The notes: a model not told the origin generated them from the letters alone. A stretch of DNA of 64,000 bases from Ephydatia muelleri (GCA_013339895.1 JABACO010000051.1:124001-188000), one strand, 5' to 3'. Positions 22,193 to 34,247 are shown, counted from the first letter of the stretch. Numbers and translations: made by a program.

Positions 22193-22371
22193 TTTTATTG
22201 TTATTGTAACATTAATTTTACATACGTATTTATTAAAGTTATATAGTAACTTGTGGTCGGGGCAATGCACAAAGCGTTCGTAAGGTATAGACATTTTGTC
22301 CATTGCACATCGTTCCTCATCACATTACATTTATGAAGCTTCGTTGACACGGAGAAAAAAAAACTTATGAA

Positions 22372-22669
22372 ACAAGTAAATAAAAACCTTCTCTAACGAG
22401 AAAGTTGGTGGGCATATAGGATTGACAATGTTGGTGTAAAAAGCACGGAAACAAGTGTGACAGAAATGTTACTGGAAAATTGAAATAGGCCTATATTTAG
22501 CCCATTTTCTCAGGCGTGCGCTGCCTAAATGTGACTGGGCTAAATATAGGCCTATTTCAATTTTCCAGTAACATTTCTGTCACACTTGTTTCCGTGCTTT
22601 TTACACCAACATTGTCAATCCTATATGCCCACCAACTTTCTCGTTAGAGAAGGTTTTTATTTACTTGTT
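22372..22669. repeat. Palindrome with about 132-bp arms (foldback element)
   Basis: The sequence 22372-22504 is repeated as its reverse complement at 22537-22669 with hardly any mismatch around a roughly 32-base centre. It sits inside the hAT-like element. It is either a nested foldback insertion or a structural part of that element. Near-perfect arms imply a recent origin. Confidence 0.9.
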
Positions 22670-22949
22670 ATATTCACAGGTTTCCCACAATCATTGCCAC
22701 ATAGCAAATTTGTTGCTAAAAATGCTATCGATAATGCGTTAGCTTCTGGAGCTCCGCCCCAGACCCCGCTGGGGGAGCTTACAGCGCTCCCCCAGACCCC
22801 CTAGCTGCTGCTTTGTTTTGGCTCTTAACTATTTAAGTACAGATGCTAGGGGCGCTAATACATTGTCCTGCCCCCGGGCGCTGATAACCCTCGCGCCGCC
22901 ACTGGCCTTATTCAGGTTCACAGGGGCAGGGAACCAGCAGAAGGCAATC

Positions 22950-25900
22950 TAGAAAGCTATGTCCAGTTGAAGGATGTTTAGAATTGATTGCACCATCGAT
23001 GGGGAAAGCTCACATGACGCTTCATGTGCAGAATATCCTTCCAGGCGACGTCCCCCTTGAATGGTTGCAGGAGCAGGATTCGTTTGTTTGCCTTAGTTGT
23101 CACCATATAGTTGCCAATTCCAGGTTTGGATCCCACTCCACAAAATGCAGTGGGTCAACTACAGGTGTAGGTCCACTTCAAGCCCAGGTTGCCTCCACCA
23201 CAGCGGGTTCTAGTCAAGGGGACGGTGATGACTCCAATGCCCCCCTCCCATCTTTTGAGGAAGTTTGTAGTCTCCGATGTGCCACAGTCCATCACATCCC
23301 CCAAAAAGCAAGACCAGCCTTTGCCCGAGCTCTGTCGGAGACGCTGAGAGCAATTTGCCAGCTCAATACAGAAGAGGTGTGGTTAAAGTTATTTATGCTG
23401 CCAAAATGTGTGTTGAGGGCTTCTCATCGTGGTGGTAGCCGACACAAGCCACTCTCAATTGAAGAGCTTTGCAGGCAGTGGTCGGATGGTCGGTCGGCTT
23501 CCTTATGGCGGTATGCCTCGGAACATGCCAGGAAGGTCAAGGCAGGTAAGGAGCAGCACTCAAAGGAAACTGGGAGGAAAGTTCAGCTAGCAGTTTCGAA
23601 GGCTAGGGAAGGGTTGTTAGGAAAGGCATGCAAGGTTTTATCATCGTCAGGGATTGCTCCAAACACGAGGGAAACATGGAACCTGTTAGAGCAGAAGCAC
23701 CCTAGAGGCCCAGTCCCATCGCACCCGGAAATCGTGTTACCATCAGAGAGTTTCAAGTTGCCTCCAGACCTCGATATCAGGTCAGTCCTGTACCAGTTTC
23801 CCAGAGATAGTGCTTGTGGTCCCTCTGGGTTGCGAATACAGCACCTGATTGAAGCGGCCGAGGTTCATCTTCCCATTTCCATCTGTTCTTCCCTTAGGGC
23901 CATAGTGAACATCTTAGCAGATGGGAGAGCTCCAATTGGGGTAGCCAAGTTTCTTGCAGGAGGCTCACTTACTGCCTTGATGAAGAACGAGGAGGGATCT
24001 CCCCTGGACTTACGCCCAATTGTAGTTGGTGAGACTTTGAGAAGACTGACAGGGAAGTGTCTTTGCATCATTTCTAGAGCCAAAGCCTCTGAGTTTTTTG
24101 ATCCTTTTCAGTTGGGTGTGGCTTACCCAGCAGGGGCTGAAAAGCTGGTGCATGGTTTTCGTCGCTGCATTTCAGAACACTGGGGGAATAGGGAGTTTGT
24201 TGCCTGTAAAGTGGATCTAAAGAATGCCTTTAATGAAGTATTGCAGCAGGCCCTGCTAGAAGAGTGTGCGACTCACTTCCCGGAACTGTTTCGGTGGGTT
24301 TACTGGTGCTATGGACAACATCCCACATTGTGGCACCCAATGGGCACACTTGGGTCAGAACAAGGTGTCCATCAGGGAGATCCTTTGGGCCCTCTCCTGT
24401 TTTCTCTGGTTCTACAAAAGCTGGTTCGGGCTATTGCGGCTGACAAGGAGTGTTCAATAGATGGTACCTGGATGATGGTACCCTTGCAGGTCCTACAGAC
24501 GCAGTTAAGCGGGCTATCCAAATCATTTAACAGATTGGACCCCCCATGGGGTTTAGGATCAATGCTACCAAATGTGAGCTTAATTCTCAAGGCTCTTTGG
24601 AAGGCTTTCCAGCGGACATGAAGAGGCAGCATGATCCGAATGTAGAGATTTTAGGGGCTCCTATTGGGGATGTGATATTTTGTGCCAAATTTCTGGCTCA
24701 AAAGCGGGCCAAGGCAGTGAGGTTGCTATCCCAGGTGGCGGAGGTGGGTTCAATAGACCCTCAAATTGCACTGCTCCTCTTACGGCAGTGTGCATCATTT
24801 TGTTAATTGGTCCATGTAGCATGCTCCACTCCTCCTTCTCTGGTGTCAGAAGGACTAGCATTATTTGATGGGGAGGTTCGATGTCACTTCTCGGATTGTG
24901 TAGGAATTGATGCTTCGGATGCAGTTTGGCACCAAGTGCAGTTGAGCCTTAGTAGGGGTGGTCTAAGCCTCCGTAGGTTGGAGCTGCATTGCTCAGCGGC
25001 TTACTTGGCATCTGTGATCAAAACCAGTAATTCAGATCCCCTGGATGAGTTTTCTAGGCAAGCAGTCAGCATTTACAATAGTTTGGTTCCTCAGGCAAGT
25101 TCTTTATCAGATAATTCGCTTTTAGAGTCAGGGTCGAGCCAAAAAAAAGTTATCTGTTGGAATTGAAAACCATCAGTTTGATCAGTTGTGTGCGACCTCA
25201 ACTCCAGCCAACCGTGCCCGCTTGTTGTCAGCGTCATCTCGCCATGCTTCCTCTTGGCTTGCGGTGATTCCATCCAGGGGACTCAATCTCTGCATGGAGC
25301 CGGAAGAGTTCCAGGTGGCAGTGAAATGGTGGCTTGGGATGGACACTTCACCACAGCAACGTTGTCCCCACTGCCACGACCATCAGCTAGACCCTCTTGG
25401 GCATCATGCAGTAACCTGCAAAGGGGGAGGGGATGCAGTGATACGGCATAATGCCCTGAGGGATGTATTTGCACAATTCTGCCATAGAGCTCGTCTGGGT
25501 GGTCAATTGGAGGTAGGATATGGATCGGGAGGGGATGTTTCTAATAGCCGGCCAGCAGACTTTCTGGTCCCCAACTGGACACTTGGCAAGCCAGCTGCTT
25601 TTGACCTAACTGTAGTCTCACCGCTTAACTCCAATACATTGATTGAAGCGGGAGCTACAAGTGGGTCAGCAGCGGGTAAGGCCGAAGTGCGCAAGCACAA
25701 TGCCAACGACCCTAAGTGCAGGGAGCTGGGGTGGGTCTGCATTCCCCTAGCGGTCGAGTCTTATGGGTGCTGGGGGGAAGAAGCACACAGTTCGTTTTCT
25801 CGCCTTGCAGCCCGCCTGGCTTTGCAGTTACAGTGCAGCAAGTCCAAAGCCACAACGACCATATACCAGAGACTTAACCTGACCTTAGTCCGTTGTAATG

Positions 25901-25953
25901 CAAGAGCCATGCTATCCCTTGCAAGGCTGTTGCAGTCAGTAGACGGGGGTTAA
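22950..25953 (+). pseudogene. Reverse transcriptase / REL endonuclease ORF of LINE copy A, frameshifted
   Basis: Fingers and an RT thumb-palm layout are recognisable: motif A VDLKNAFN (about 24211), motif B QGDPLGPLLF (about 24373) and motif C YLDDGT (about 24465). A frameshift just before motif C moves it into another frame. Further frame breaks occur near 24800 and 25150. The C-terminal part (25186-25953) is intact. It has CPHCHDHQLDPLGHHAVTC followed by RPADFLVPNWTLGKPAAFDL + TVVSPL, the R-P-D ... D-x-T/V arrangement of PD-(D/E)XK restriction-like endonucleases of early-branching non-LTR elements (R2, R4, NeSL, CRE, Hero types). No apurinic endonuclease domain is present. The copy is dead. 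Confidence 0.85.
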
Positions 25954-26185
25954 TTGAGACATGTGGGTTAGGGTGGGTGTTCTTTGGGTGTTGTGGGTCT
26001 TTTTGGTGTGCTGTACACTACTTAGGGGTTTTATTTCGTTGTACATGTAATCTATGTTCAATAATAATATGTGTATTTCATGTAAAAATGTGCTATTTTA
26101 TTGTATCTTGTATTCCTGTATTAAAATATAAATATGTCAATATAACAATACAGTAATAATAAAATAATAATAATAATAATAATCA

Positions 26186-28253
26186 TGGCGGGAGGAACAC
26201 GTATGCTGCTCGTGTAACGGTGTTAACGCTCGATGCAAACATTGTGCTTGTGTTAAGGCAAATCGACCATGTAAATGTTGTCTACCTTCAAGACACGGCC
26301 GCTGTTGTAATCAAGTTGGTTCCATTCCCTCTCCTCCGTCAAACCCTACCGCGTCGCCAGAAATGCCATCCCTAGCGACTCAAGTTTCAGGGCACGGACC
26401 CCCCCCCCCCCCCCCCCCCAAACTTTGGCACATACGCACCGTAAACCGCTGTCATCGCTTGAACCACAATCATCGCCTTTGCTTCGCACCGCCACCTCTG
26501 TTCACACCGAGCCAACCGTCGTCATCACAGCCAACCGTTGAGCCAATAAGTCTCAGCCATCCACAGAATGTTCTATACAACAAGAGACCAACCTACATAA
26601 CGTGGGCGACTCCCAGCCCCCATTAGAGATGTTGCCTTCCAAGTATCAGGCATGCATTGTAAAGGGATGCCCTGAACACATTGCCCCAACCGGCTATGTG
26701 GAGGGCTCATTTAAGTCTGCATGCCAGAGGCATCTTTCCAGGCGCAATTCCATCCTTTTGGTTAGAAAAACAAGGGTTGTTTGTTTGCCATCTCTGTTGT
26801 CAATTGGTATCTGAGTCTCATGCTACATCTCATCTCTCCAAATGCTCCAGTGTTGTGCCTACATTTCCATCTATGATAGTCACTGTTGACAGATCTGCTG
26901 AGGAAGCTGCCACACTGCTCCCATCCCTCGAGGATGTGTTTCAACTTAGTACTCCGACTCTTCATCACATACCTGCTAATGCACTTCCTGCCTTTGCTAG
27001 TGTTTTGTCTCAGGCTCTGCGTTCGGTCATTCATGATAACACCATGGAGGCCTGGATCAAATTATTACTATTGCCTAAGTGTTGTTTGCCATCAACCAAG
27101 CACACATCACAAGCCAAATGACATCAAGATGCTCTGTGACCTTTGGTCTAGGGGTCAGTTTGTTGTATTGTGGTGCTTGGCCATATGTCACTCGAAGGTT
27201 GGATCTGCTACAAAGAGTTGCAACAAGTCACTCAGACCAAGGCACGATTATGCAATTTCACTTGCTCAAGATGGCCTCTATTCTAAGGCATGCCAAGTAC
27301 TTACATCTTCTGGTATAGCACCAAACACACCGGAAACTTGGAAATTGTTGGAATCTAAACACCCCCAAGGGCCAATACCAACACATCCCAAGTCATTTGA
27401 TCTCCCAGTCAACATACCTCATGACCTTGATATCATGGCAATCCTAAGGTCCTTTCCTAAATTGACAGCTGCAGGCCCTTCAGGCATGAGGGTGCAACAT
27501 CTCTTAGATGCTGCCACAGTTCCATTGCCTACTTCCATTATGTCATCCTTGCGGCATGTTGCAAATCTTCTTGCTGCTGGAAAGGCGCCAAAAGAGCTAT
27601 CCATTTACCTTTCTGGAGCAACTTTAACAGCTTTGTCCAAAAATAAATCCAATTGTCCTCCTGACGTCAGACCAATCGCAGTAGGTGAAGTTCTTAGGAG
27701 ACTTACTAGTAAATGCATGTGTCATTTAATCAAACATAAGGCTGCAGAATTTTTTCACCCTTTCCAATTTGGAGTGGCCTGCCCACGGGGTGCTGAAAAA
27801 ATACTCCATAGCCTCATGTGCTGCTTTGATGACCATTGGGCAGATAACAACTTCGTGGTGCTCAAAGTTGATATGACCAACGCATTCAACCTTGTGTCAA
27901 GGCAAGCTGTTTTGGATGAATGTGCCCAGCATTTTCCAGAGTTACTTGCTTGGGCGTCATGGTGCTATGGACAGCATTCCATTTTGTGGCATTCACTAGG
28001 AACACTTACATCTCAAAATGGAGTACAACAAGGTGATCCACTAGGCCCCTTTATGTTTGCCCTAGTTCTTCAAAAGATGGTAACCACCATTCACACTGAT
28101 GAGGCATGTGCTGGATTACTGCAAATGGCTTGGTACTTGGATGATGGTTCAATAGCAGGGGAATCGTCATCAGTGTTGAGAGCCCTAGCCATTATTCAGG
28201 CTCAAGGTCCGTCACTAGGGTTCTTTGTTAACCTCAAGAAATGTGAAATATAG
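26186..28253 (+). mobile_element. Non-LTR retrotransposon copy B, truncated after RT motif C
   Basis: The copy starts immediately after the aat tail of copy A. The 5' part encodes a Cys-rich module: C-x-C around CNGVNARCKHCACVKANRPC, then KCCLPSRHGRCCN. A Pro-rich stretch, the zinc finger FVCHLCCQLVSESHATSHLS + KC, and RT follow. Motifs are VDMTNAFN (about 27866), QGDPLGPF (about 28030) and YLDDG (about 28132). A frame break lies near 27105, and the coding frame stops at 28253 just after the motif D region, where sequence unrelated to the LINE begins. The REL endonuclease part is missing. Copies A and B are clearly related but well diverged, so they represent separate insertions of sister families. 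Confidence 0.8.
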
Positions 28254-28790
28254 TGGTAGGCTGAAAATTACATCAGCCTGGCAAAGTGATGAGTTATAAT
28301 GTTATCCATCATGGGACTTCTGGGAAACCATATATGCGGCTTTCCCTATACATTTCAATGGACGGGTACGCGTGCGCGGGAAATTAACGGACGTTTGCAA
28401 CAACGAGCTCATGAGAGCGTCTGCAATTTCTCGCCATGTTTGCAAGTGAGAAATGTGTTGATCACAAAAGCTTCACGATGCTTGCTGCACTTGTAACCAT
28501 ATACACTGTAAGTACATGCGACATGCTTGGTTACTAATACTGTAATTTCTTCTCAAGAACCCATTATTCAGATGACTTCACTAATGCATCACTCCAGTAC
28601 TCGCAAAACAGGCATGCGTAACCCAAATAAGTGTAGTATAATTATGCTTAAAATGCCTTTATATTACTATATAGTATCTATGTGGTTACATGCATATCAG
28701 TATATTGTAGGGACATGTACTATGGTATTCAAAGCGATGTTAATAATCAACACAACAGATAGTTTTAGTCGCGTGAGAATGCGTGTAAGG
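28254..28790 (+). repeat. Diverged third copy of the long-inverted-repeat arm
   Basis: From about 28450 to 28790 the sequence resembles the right arm of the adjacent element (about 29990-30450) in the same orientation. Shared words are gtgttgatca, cttgctgcac, acccattattcagatgac and ggttacatgcat, with many differences. Between 28254 and 28450 I see no recognisable feature apart from the sudden end of the LINE. Confidence 0.6.
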
Positions 28791-30506
28791 TATTTATACC
28801 GGGGTGGGGAGGGCGGGAGTGTGGAACGTGAATTAGTCATGTGTATTAACTAGAACGCAAAGTGCATATATACTTTACATGCATGCTTACGAGAATGATC
28901 TGCCTCACAATGCTGTGTTATCTTGTGTTGATTAAAATCACTTTGAATTAATATGCATGCAAGTGCAATACTGACATGCATGTAACCCCATAGTCATACA
29001 AAGGTTTGAACATATGTGTACCGGTTGTAAGCACATTTTGTGTGTCCATTATAACCCACTGGCCTTTTGTTGCAAACCCATAATGCGAACTTGCAAAAGG
29101 GGGGAGTGAACAGGCATGATATACTACACTAATCTTGGCTACGCATTCTTGTTCTTGGAGTATTGAAGTGGTGCATTCATGAAGTGAAGTGAGGTCATCT
29201 GAATAATGGGTTAATTTGTGAGAAGAAGCAAACTACTTTGTAAGGTTTAATGTGCAGCAAGCATACGCATGCTTCATAGAGCATGCAGTGACTGATCAAC
29301 ACATTTTTGCATGCAATATCTAACTCGTGCATAATGGTGTAACGATTGCATGTGCATGCATCCATAAACGCACTTGGGGTTCCAAGAGTTACCAACATTC
29401 CCTCACAAGCACATGTCAATGTATGGACTTGGCATCCTGCTACTCAGTATGAAGGTGCCGGCGCGCGAAAGGAAGGAAAAAACCCCCGCGCCCTTTTACA
29501 AACTGACGGTAATCGTTTATGCACTGCAGGCGATTCTGCCTGCAGTGCATAAACGATTATCGTCAGTTTGTAAGGGCGTTCCTTCCTTTCGCGCGCCATC
29601 CATGATCCATGCAACATGTTCAGCATGATTGTATACATGCCTCAGCATAACATAAAACTTAACAAAGCTACATGGATATGCTATAACAAGCTTAAATTGA
29701 TTTAAAGCATCTCTATAGTACAATTTATTGATTTTGTTATTGTTGTCGGCGCGCGAAATGCAGGATCGCCTGCAGTGCATAAACGATTACCGTCAGTTTG
29801 TAAAAGGGCGCGGGGCTTCCTTCCTTTCGCGCGCCGGCACCTTCATACTGAGTAGCAGGATGCCCAGTGCATACATTGACATGTGCTTGTGAGGGAATGT
29901 TGGTAACTCTTTAAACGCCAAGTGCGTTTATGGATGCATGCACACGCAATTGTTACACCATTATGCACGAGTTAGATATTGCATGCAAAAATGTGTTGAT
30001 CAGTCACTGCATGCTCTATGAAGCATGCGTATGCTTGCTGCACATTAAACTCTACAAAGTAGTTTGCTTCTTCTCACAAATTAACCCATTATTCAGATGA
30101 CCTCACTTCACTTCATGAATGCACCACTTCAATACTCCAAGAACAAGAATGCGTAGCCAAGATCAGTGTAGTATCATATCATGCCTGTTCACTCCCCCCT
30201 TTTGCAAGTTCGCATTATGGGTTTGCAACAAAAGGCCAGTGGGTTATAATGGACACACAAAATGTGCTTACAACCGGTACACATATGTTCAAACCGTTGT
30301 ATGACTATGGGGTTACATGCATGTCAGTATTGCACTTGCATGCATATTAATTCAAAGTGATTTTAATCAACACAAGATAACACAGCATTGTGAGGCAGAT
30401 CATTCTCGTAAGCATGCATGTAAAGTATATATGCACTTTGCGTTCTAGTTAATACACATGACTAATTCACGTTTCACACTCCCGCCTCCCACCCCGGTAT
30501 AAATAC
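28791..30506. mobile_element. Long-inverted-repeat element, about 1.7 kb, arms about 740 bp
   Basis: The left arm (28791 to about 29530) and right arm (about 29755 to 30506) are reverse complements with scattered differences. The outer ends are GTATTTATACCGGGG and CCCCGGTATAAATAC. The inner ends are GC-rich (ggcgcgcgaaaggaagg). The 29450-29612 centre contains its own GC-rich hairpin with about 70-bp arms, and a third copy of that block is at 29750-29840. No ORF of note and no clear target duplication was found. This looks like a foldback element into or around which a smaller GC-rich foldback was copied. Confidence 0.8.
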
Positions 30507-32762
30507 ATATGAAATTTCATTGATCTAAAAAGTGACAATCACTAGCTATGTTAATGACTGCATATTGGTCTAGTTGCAATCACTAGGTATTTAATGACTG
30601 TGCAAGATACTAGTGACTTACACTTTTTTTTATTGTCACTCGAAACAATCTTGAGTGACATGAAGTGACATGGAGTGTAATGCATCATTCCTTTTAAACT
30701 GTGAGGCATCACACATTAATCTTGCCTCACCGCCTAAATCACTCACTCCTTCACAGCGAGTTCCATTCTTCAACCAGAAGACACCATGCGAGCAGGCTGC
30801 TCTAAGCCACACCCACCGGCGCTAAAACCTACATGTACATGTATATCAGGTATGACGTCTGATTATTTCCGTGTACCCCCCTGGTAGTTAGCTTAATTGA
30901 GCCTGGCTGCTTGTGTGGTGAGATGCTGGTGCTGGAACTAGAAGAAGAAATCATATCAAGGAGCTCAACACGTGACGCCACGTGCAGTGAAAAACTCCAC
31001 TTGTTGAGTGAGCACCTTGATATGGGGAGCCCATGCACATCCACTGCCACTGGCAGACCTACCAAAGCACCGCTGCCACCAGCAAAACCAGGGCTACCAC
31101 CTCCACCTCCTCTACATGTACTGTCACATTCTAATAATCTTACACATAAAACTGAGGTCCATTTATCAAGGAACTAATCGAAACATGCCTGTATATCGAA
31201 AGACATTAATAAAATACACTTATACACAACTATAGCTTTATTCGTGCTCAATATAGCAAAAAATATATGTCTTCTGGTAAATATCTAACTAAACACTACT
31301 ACCATGTTAATGAGTCAGAGCTATGATCATGAACATCAGCAAGCACTTTCAGGTTTGTATTTACATAGTGTGTGTGTGTGCATGTGTATATGTCGGTGTA
31401 TGTGATGTGAATGTGTGTGATTGTGTGTCTTTTATGTGCATTTGTGCATTCCATATGTGATATGCGTCCCTGTCTGTGATTCAGGGTGATCACCAAAGTT
31501 GCTATTCTGAGAGTCCCTGTCAACAGCCAGGTTACGTTCCACAAAGGAAACCTCTCACTATGCCGGCAGCCATTAGTGCATATGGGGCTGCACTACGAAA
31601 AACCCCAATCTACAAAAACGCTTAGGTCAGCCACAAAGGCCGCAGCAGGCATCCAGTGGTACATTCAACCACAACCTTGTATAGTTGAGTGTGTAGGAAT
31701 GTGGTTGATCACTGGTACAATTGAACCACAGATGAGTAGGAATGTGGCTGATTCTGGCTTGTGTATGAATATACATATGTATATGTACTGGCTTGGTTAC
31801 TAATTGCATTGCTGTATATTACCTGTGTTACTTGTTTGACTATTCGTTTTTCTGAATCGTTTGCCTGACAACATAACCTTACCTTTATTCTAGGAACGGC
31901 GCTAGGTTCGGAAGACATATTTCACTGAAAAACCCTGCTAAAAAAATTCAGCACGTGGAGATGTGGTTTTTGATTTCCAGTGAATGAGACTGCTGGAATC
32001 AGGGCTTTTAAAAGTTTTCTTGTTTTGTTATTTATTTTGCACGGTACATTTACAATGTGTTACAACACAAGTATAACAAGCCGTGCACAGGCCCAACGCA
32101 TACTGATCGAACCACTCATTTGGGTATATAAGAGATGTAAATTTCAAGGTATAGATAGGAACGATCGAAAGGCGATCGAAATCCAGTCATGCTAAATTTG
32201 GTACTCCAACCAGTGTGTAGTTTATTGTCATATGCGCACGTGATAATTGACCGTCGTCACCTTAGAAACTCACGTAAAGCCTCAGTAAAAACCAGTAAAA
32301 ACTGAAACGCAATGCAACTTTGTTTCGAGAACAAATAAACGCGCGCGATCGAGTACTAAGAAGTACTTGATCTGCCCGTCTTAACAATGTATAAACGATG
32401 TAGCCACTCCCAGCAAGTCTGGGTGAGAATCCTAAGAGCTTACAAAACTACGCCATTCTGAGGATGTTGAGCTCACGTGATTTCCGGTTGGATCCAAGCG
32501 CCATTTATACGGGCGTTGGAGCACGGCCTGCGCCACTATTTACGTGCGTCTCCTCCTTTATTTGGGCTACAAAAACGAAAAGGAGAAGGCTTTTCAACGC
32601 CGCTGCCGCTCGTTCACCTATAAGCTTTTACGACGCCTTCTAACCGTTCAGGTAAGTACATCCTATGCATAAATCGCGCGTCTGACATTTTATTTGTATT
32701 ATACGTGTTTAAATGCACATGCATGCACCTTTTGTACAGGCAGCAGCGTGTTTTAAGAAAAT
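30507..32762. other. Mostly non-coding stretch with weak ORFs
   Basis: An open frame at 30890-31177 (+) encodes an acidic then Pro-rich peptide ending in PGLPPPPPLHV. I do not recognise it and it has no convincing splice sites. A short direct repeat (gtaggaatgtggttgat, near 31695 and 31738) and a (gt)n run near 31370 are present. Nothing here is supported as a gene. Confidence 0.35.
32520..32651 (+). promoter_or_regulatory. Candidate non-coding first exon / promoter for the NIDO-EGF gene
   Basis: A locally GC-richer segment ends in an excellent donor (cgttcag|gtaagtac, 32652). The next plausible acceptors on this strand (aatacag and tatgcag at about 35198 and 35212) stand just before the signal-peptide ATG of the NIDO-EGF gene. 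This suggests a 5'-UTR exon followed by a 2.5-kb intron. Only splice consensus supports it. Confidence 0.3.
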
Positions 32763-33670
32763 CTGATCGATTAGCGATTGGGAGAAATCATTTAGTTTTC
32801 CTATTTTAGAAAAAAAAAAAAAAAACTTTCCTTTTTGGCAAGGGGCATCGTTTAGCGTAAATGAATGTCTCGTCTTTATGTACCAAAATTTTTGCAATCT
32901 CCAGATTTAATAAGCTAACTCTAAACCTCCAATCAGCTCCGATTGTCAAGAAATCTTTTGCAAAGACGGGTTTTGTTTAACCCTTGATCTGCTAAGGTAG
33001 GCTGATCGTGATAGACGTTAACAGTTAGCTGATATTCACGTCATTCCGATTGCTACATGTTGCACAATTCCTTGCACTTGCAAGGCTATCTTATTGTCCA
33101 ATCCATGCATTACCTTTAAATGTATTGTCATTGGCAGTACCTGTATATTGTTGCATGAAAATTTCACAATCATTATACTAAATACGATTGTTTGGCCGAA
33201 TCACTGAACCATGCAGAGCTGCATGTGCAAATCTTTAGTGTATAATAAATAATAATAATAATAATAATAGAAACAGCAGCTGTAATAAAATTAATAATCT
33301 CGCAGGTCCTCTGGTGTACTATTATAATGTGGGAAATTTTCATGTAACAATATTCAAATACACCAGAGCTCTGCATGTATCTGCAACTACATCATCGTAC
33401 AGCAGACAGCAATTCGTAACGGGATTGGTAATAATGCGATTCGACTACAAGGCAGCTGATCGATTAGCGATTGGGAGAAATCATTTAGTTTTTCCTATTT
33501 AAGAAAAAAAAAAAGCTTTCCTTTTTGGCAAGGGGCATCGTTTAGCGTAAATGGCTGTCTCGTATTTATGTACCTAAATTTTTGCTATCTCCAGATTTAA
33601 TAAGCTAACCCTAAACCTTCAATCAGCTTCGATTGTCAAGAAATCTTTTGCAAAGACGGGTTTTGTTTAA
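32763..33670 (+). repeat. Direct duplication of about 215 bp
   Basis: The sequence 32763-32980 recurs at 33456-33670 (about 90 percent identical by eye). Both begin ctgatcgattagcgattggg and end caaagacgggttttgtttaa, and each holds an A-run. Between them lies a roughly 30-bp inverted repeat (33148-33180 with 33321-33352) around an (aat)n tract. This is compatible with an old transposon whose ends or long repeats are these copies. Confidence 0.75.
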
Positions 33671-34247
33671 AATAACGTTCGGTAGAATTTTGTTTAGAGT
33701 TAGTACGATTTTAAATTAGAGGTTTATTTTATAGATGCTCAGATGCAGCTTTTAACTCTGTAGACACTTACGGGAAGGAAAACTCGATGGTGGTGCTTTA
33801 AAAAGCTATTCGAAACGACTCTTTCTCGCAACAGATTGGGCGTCGCGACGTAAGGGTAGCATTAAATCATATTCATACTATTGATGAAGATTTTGCGATG
33901 ATTCAGCCATTGCAAAAATGTAATTTAGTTGTTCGGGAGAGATAAGGCGTACAGTACTATTGAACCTTACATAGTTATCTAAACATCTACGATACAACAA
34001 ACGCAGGCGTTTTTGTACGCTTTCGCGTGCGTGAAATGGGACAATAGTCCTATGCGATATGAATATGTTTTTAAACTCACAATCGATAGCAGCGGGAGGC
34101 CCGAGTCATACATGTAGAGTTCTCCATTGTACATAGTAATAGCTTTAAACAGTGGACTTTTGCTGTTTACTTTGTAGTTGATGACGCGTTCTTATACTAA
34201 CATGTTGCAATGACAGTCATTCAGGTACCGAATGCGCAACCCTAGTC
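33671..34247. other. No feature recognised
   Basis: A+T-rich sequence with stops in all frames and no repeat that I can see. Confidence 0.4.

Larger units (their letters stand above)
19902..22904 (+). mobile_element. hAT-like DNA element, 3,003 bp, 8-bp TSD
   Basis: The ends are perfect 11-bp inverted repeats, CAGTGGCGGCG...CGCCGCCACTG, flanked by an exact 8-bp duplication GCCTTATT (19894-19901 and 22905-22912). An 8-bp duplication with termini starting CAGTGGCGG is characteristic of the hAT superfamily. No hAT transposase is visible inside. The cargo is a lysine/glutamate repeat protein gene, a Pro-rich ORF and a 130-bp-arm palindrome, so the copy is non-autonomous or a carrier of other insertions. 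It interrupts LINE copy A and is therefore younger. Confidence 0.85.
19340..26185 (+). mobile_element. Non-LTR retrotransposon copy A (REL-endonuclease type), split by a hAT-like element
   Basis: Left part 19340-19901 (Pro/Ser/Gln-rich N-terminal region) and right part 22905-26185 form one element. After removing the 19902-22904 insert and one target duplicate, the frame runs uninterrupted through SPYSGSQGQG into the C2H2-type finger CPVEGCLELIAP. The order is then a second finger (FVCLSCHHIV...H..KC), reverse transcriptase, a CPHC...HH..TC finger and a restriction-like endonuclease motif. The element ends in a microsatellite tail of aat units (about 26158-26185), typical for non-LTR 3' ends. 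Copy B begins directly after this tail. The 5' end is not certain. Confidence 0.8.
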
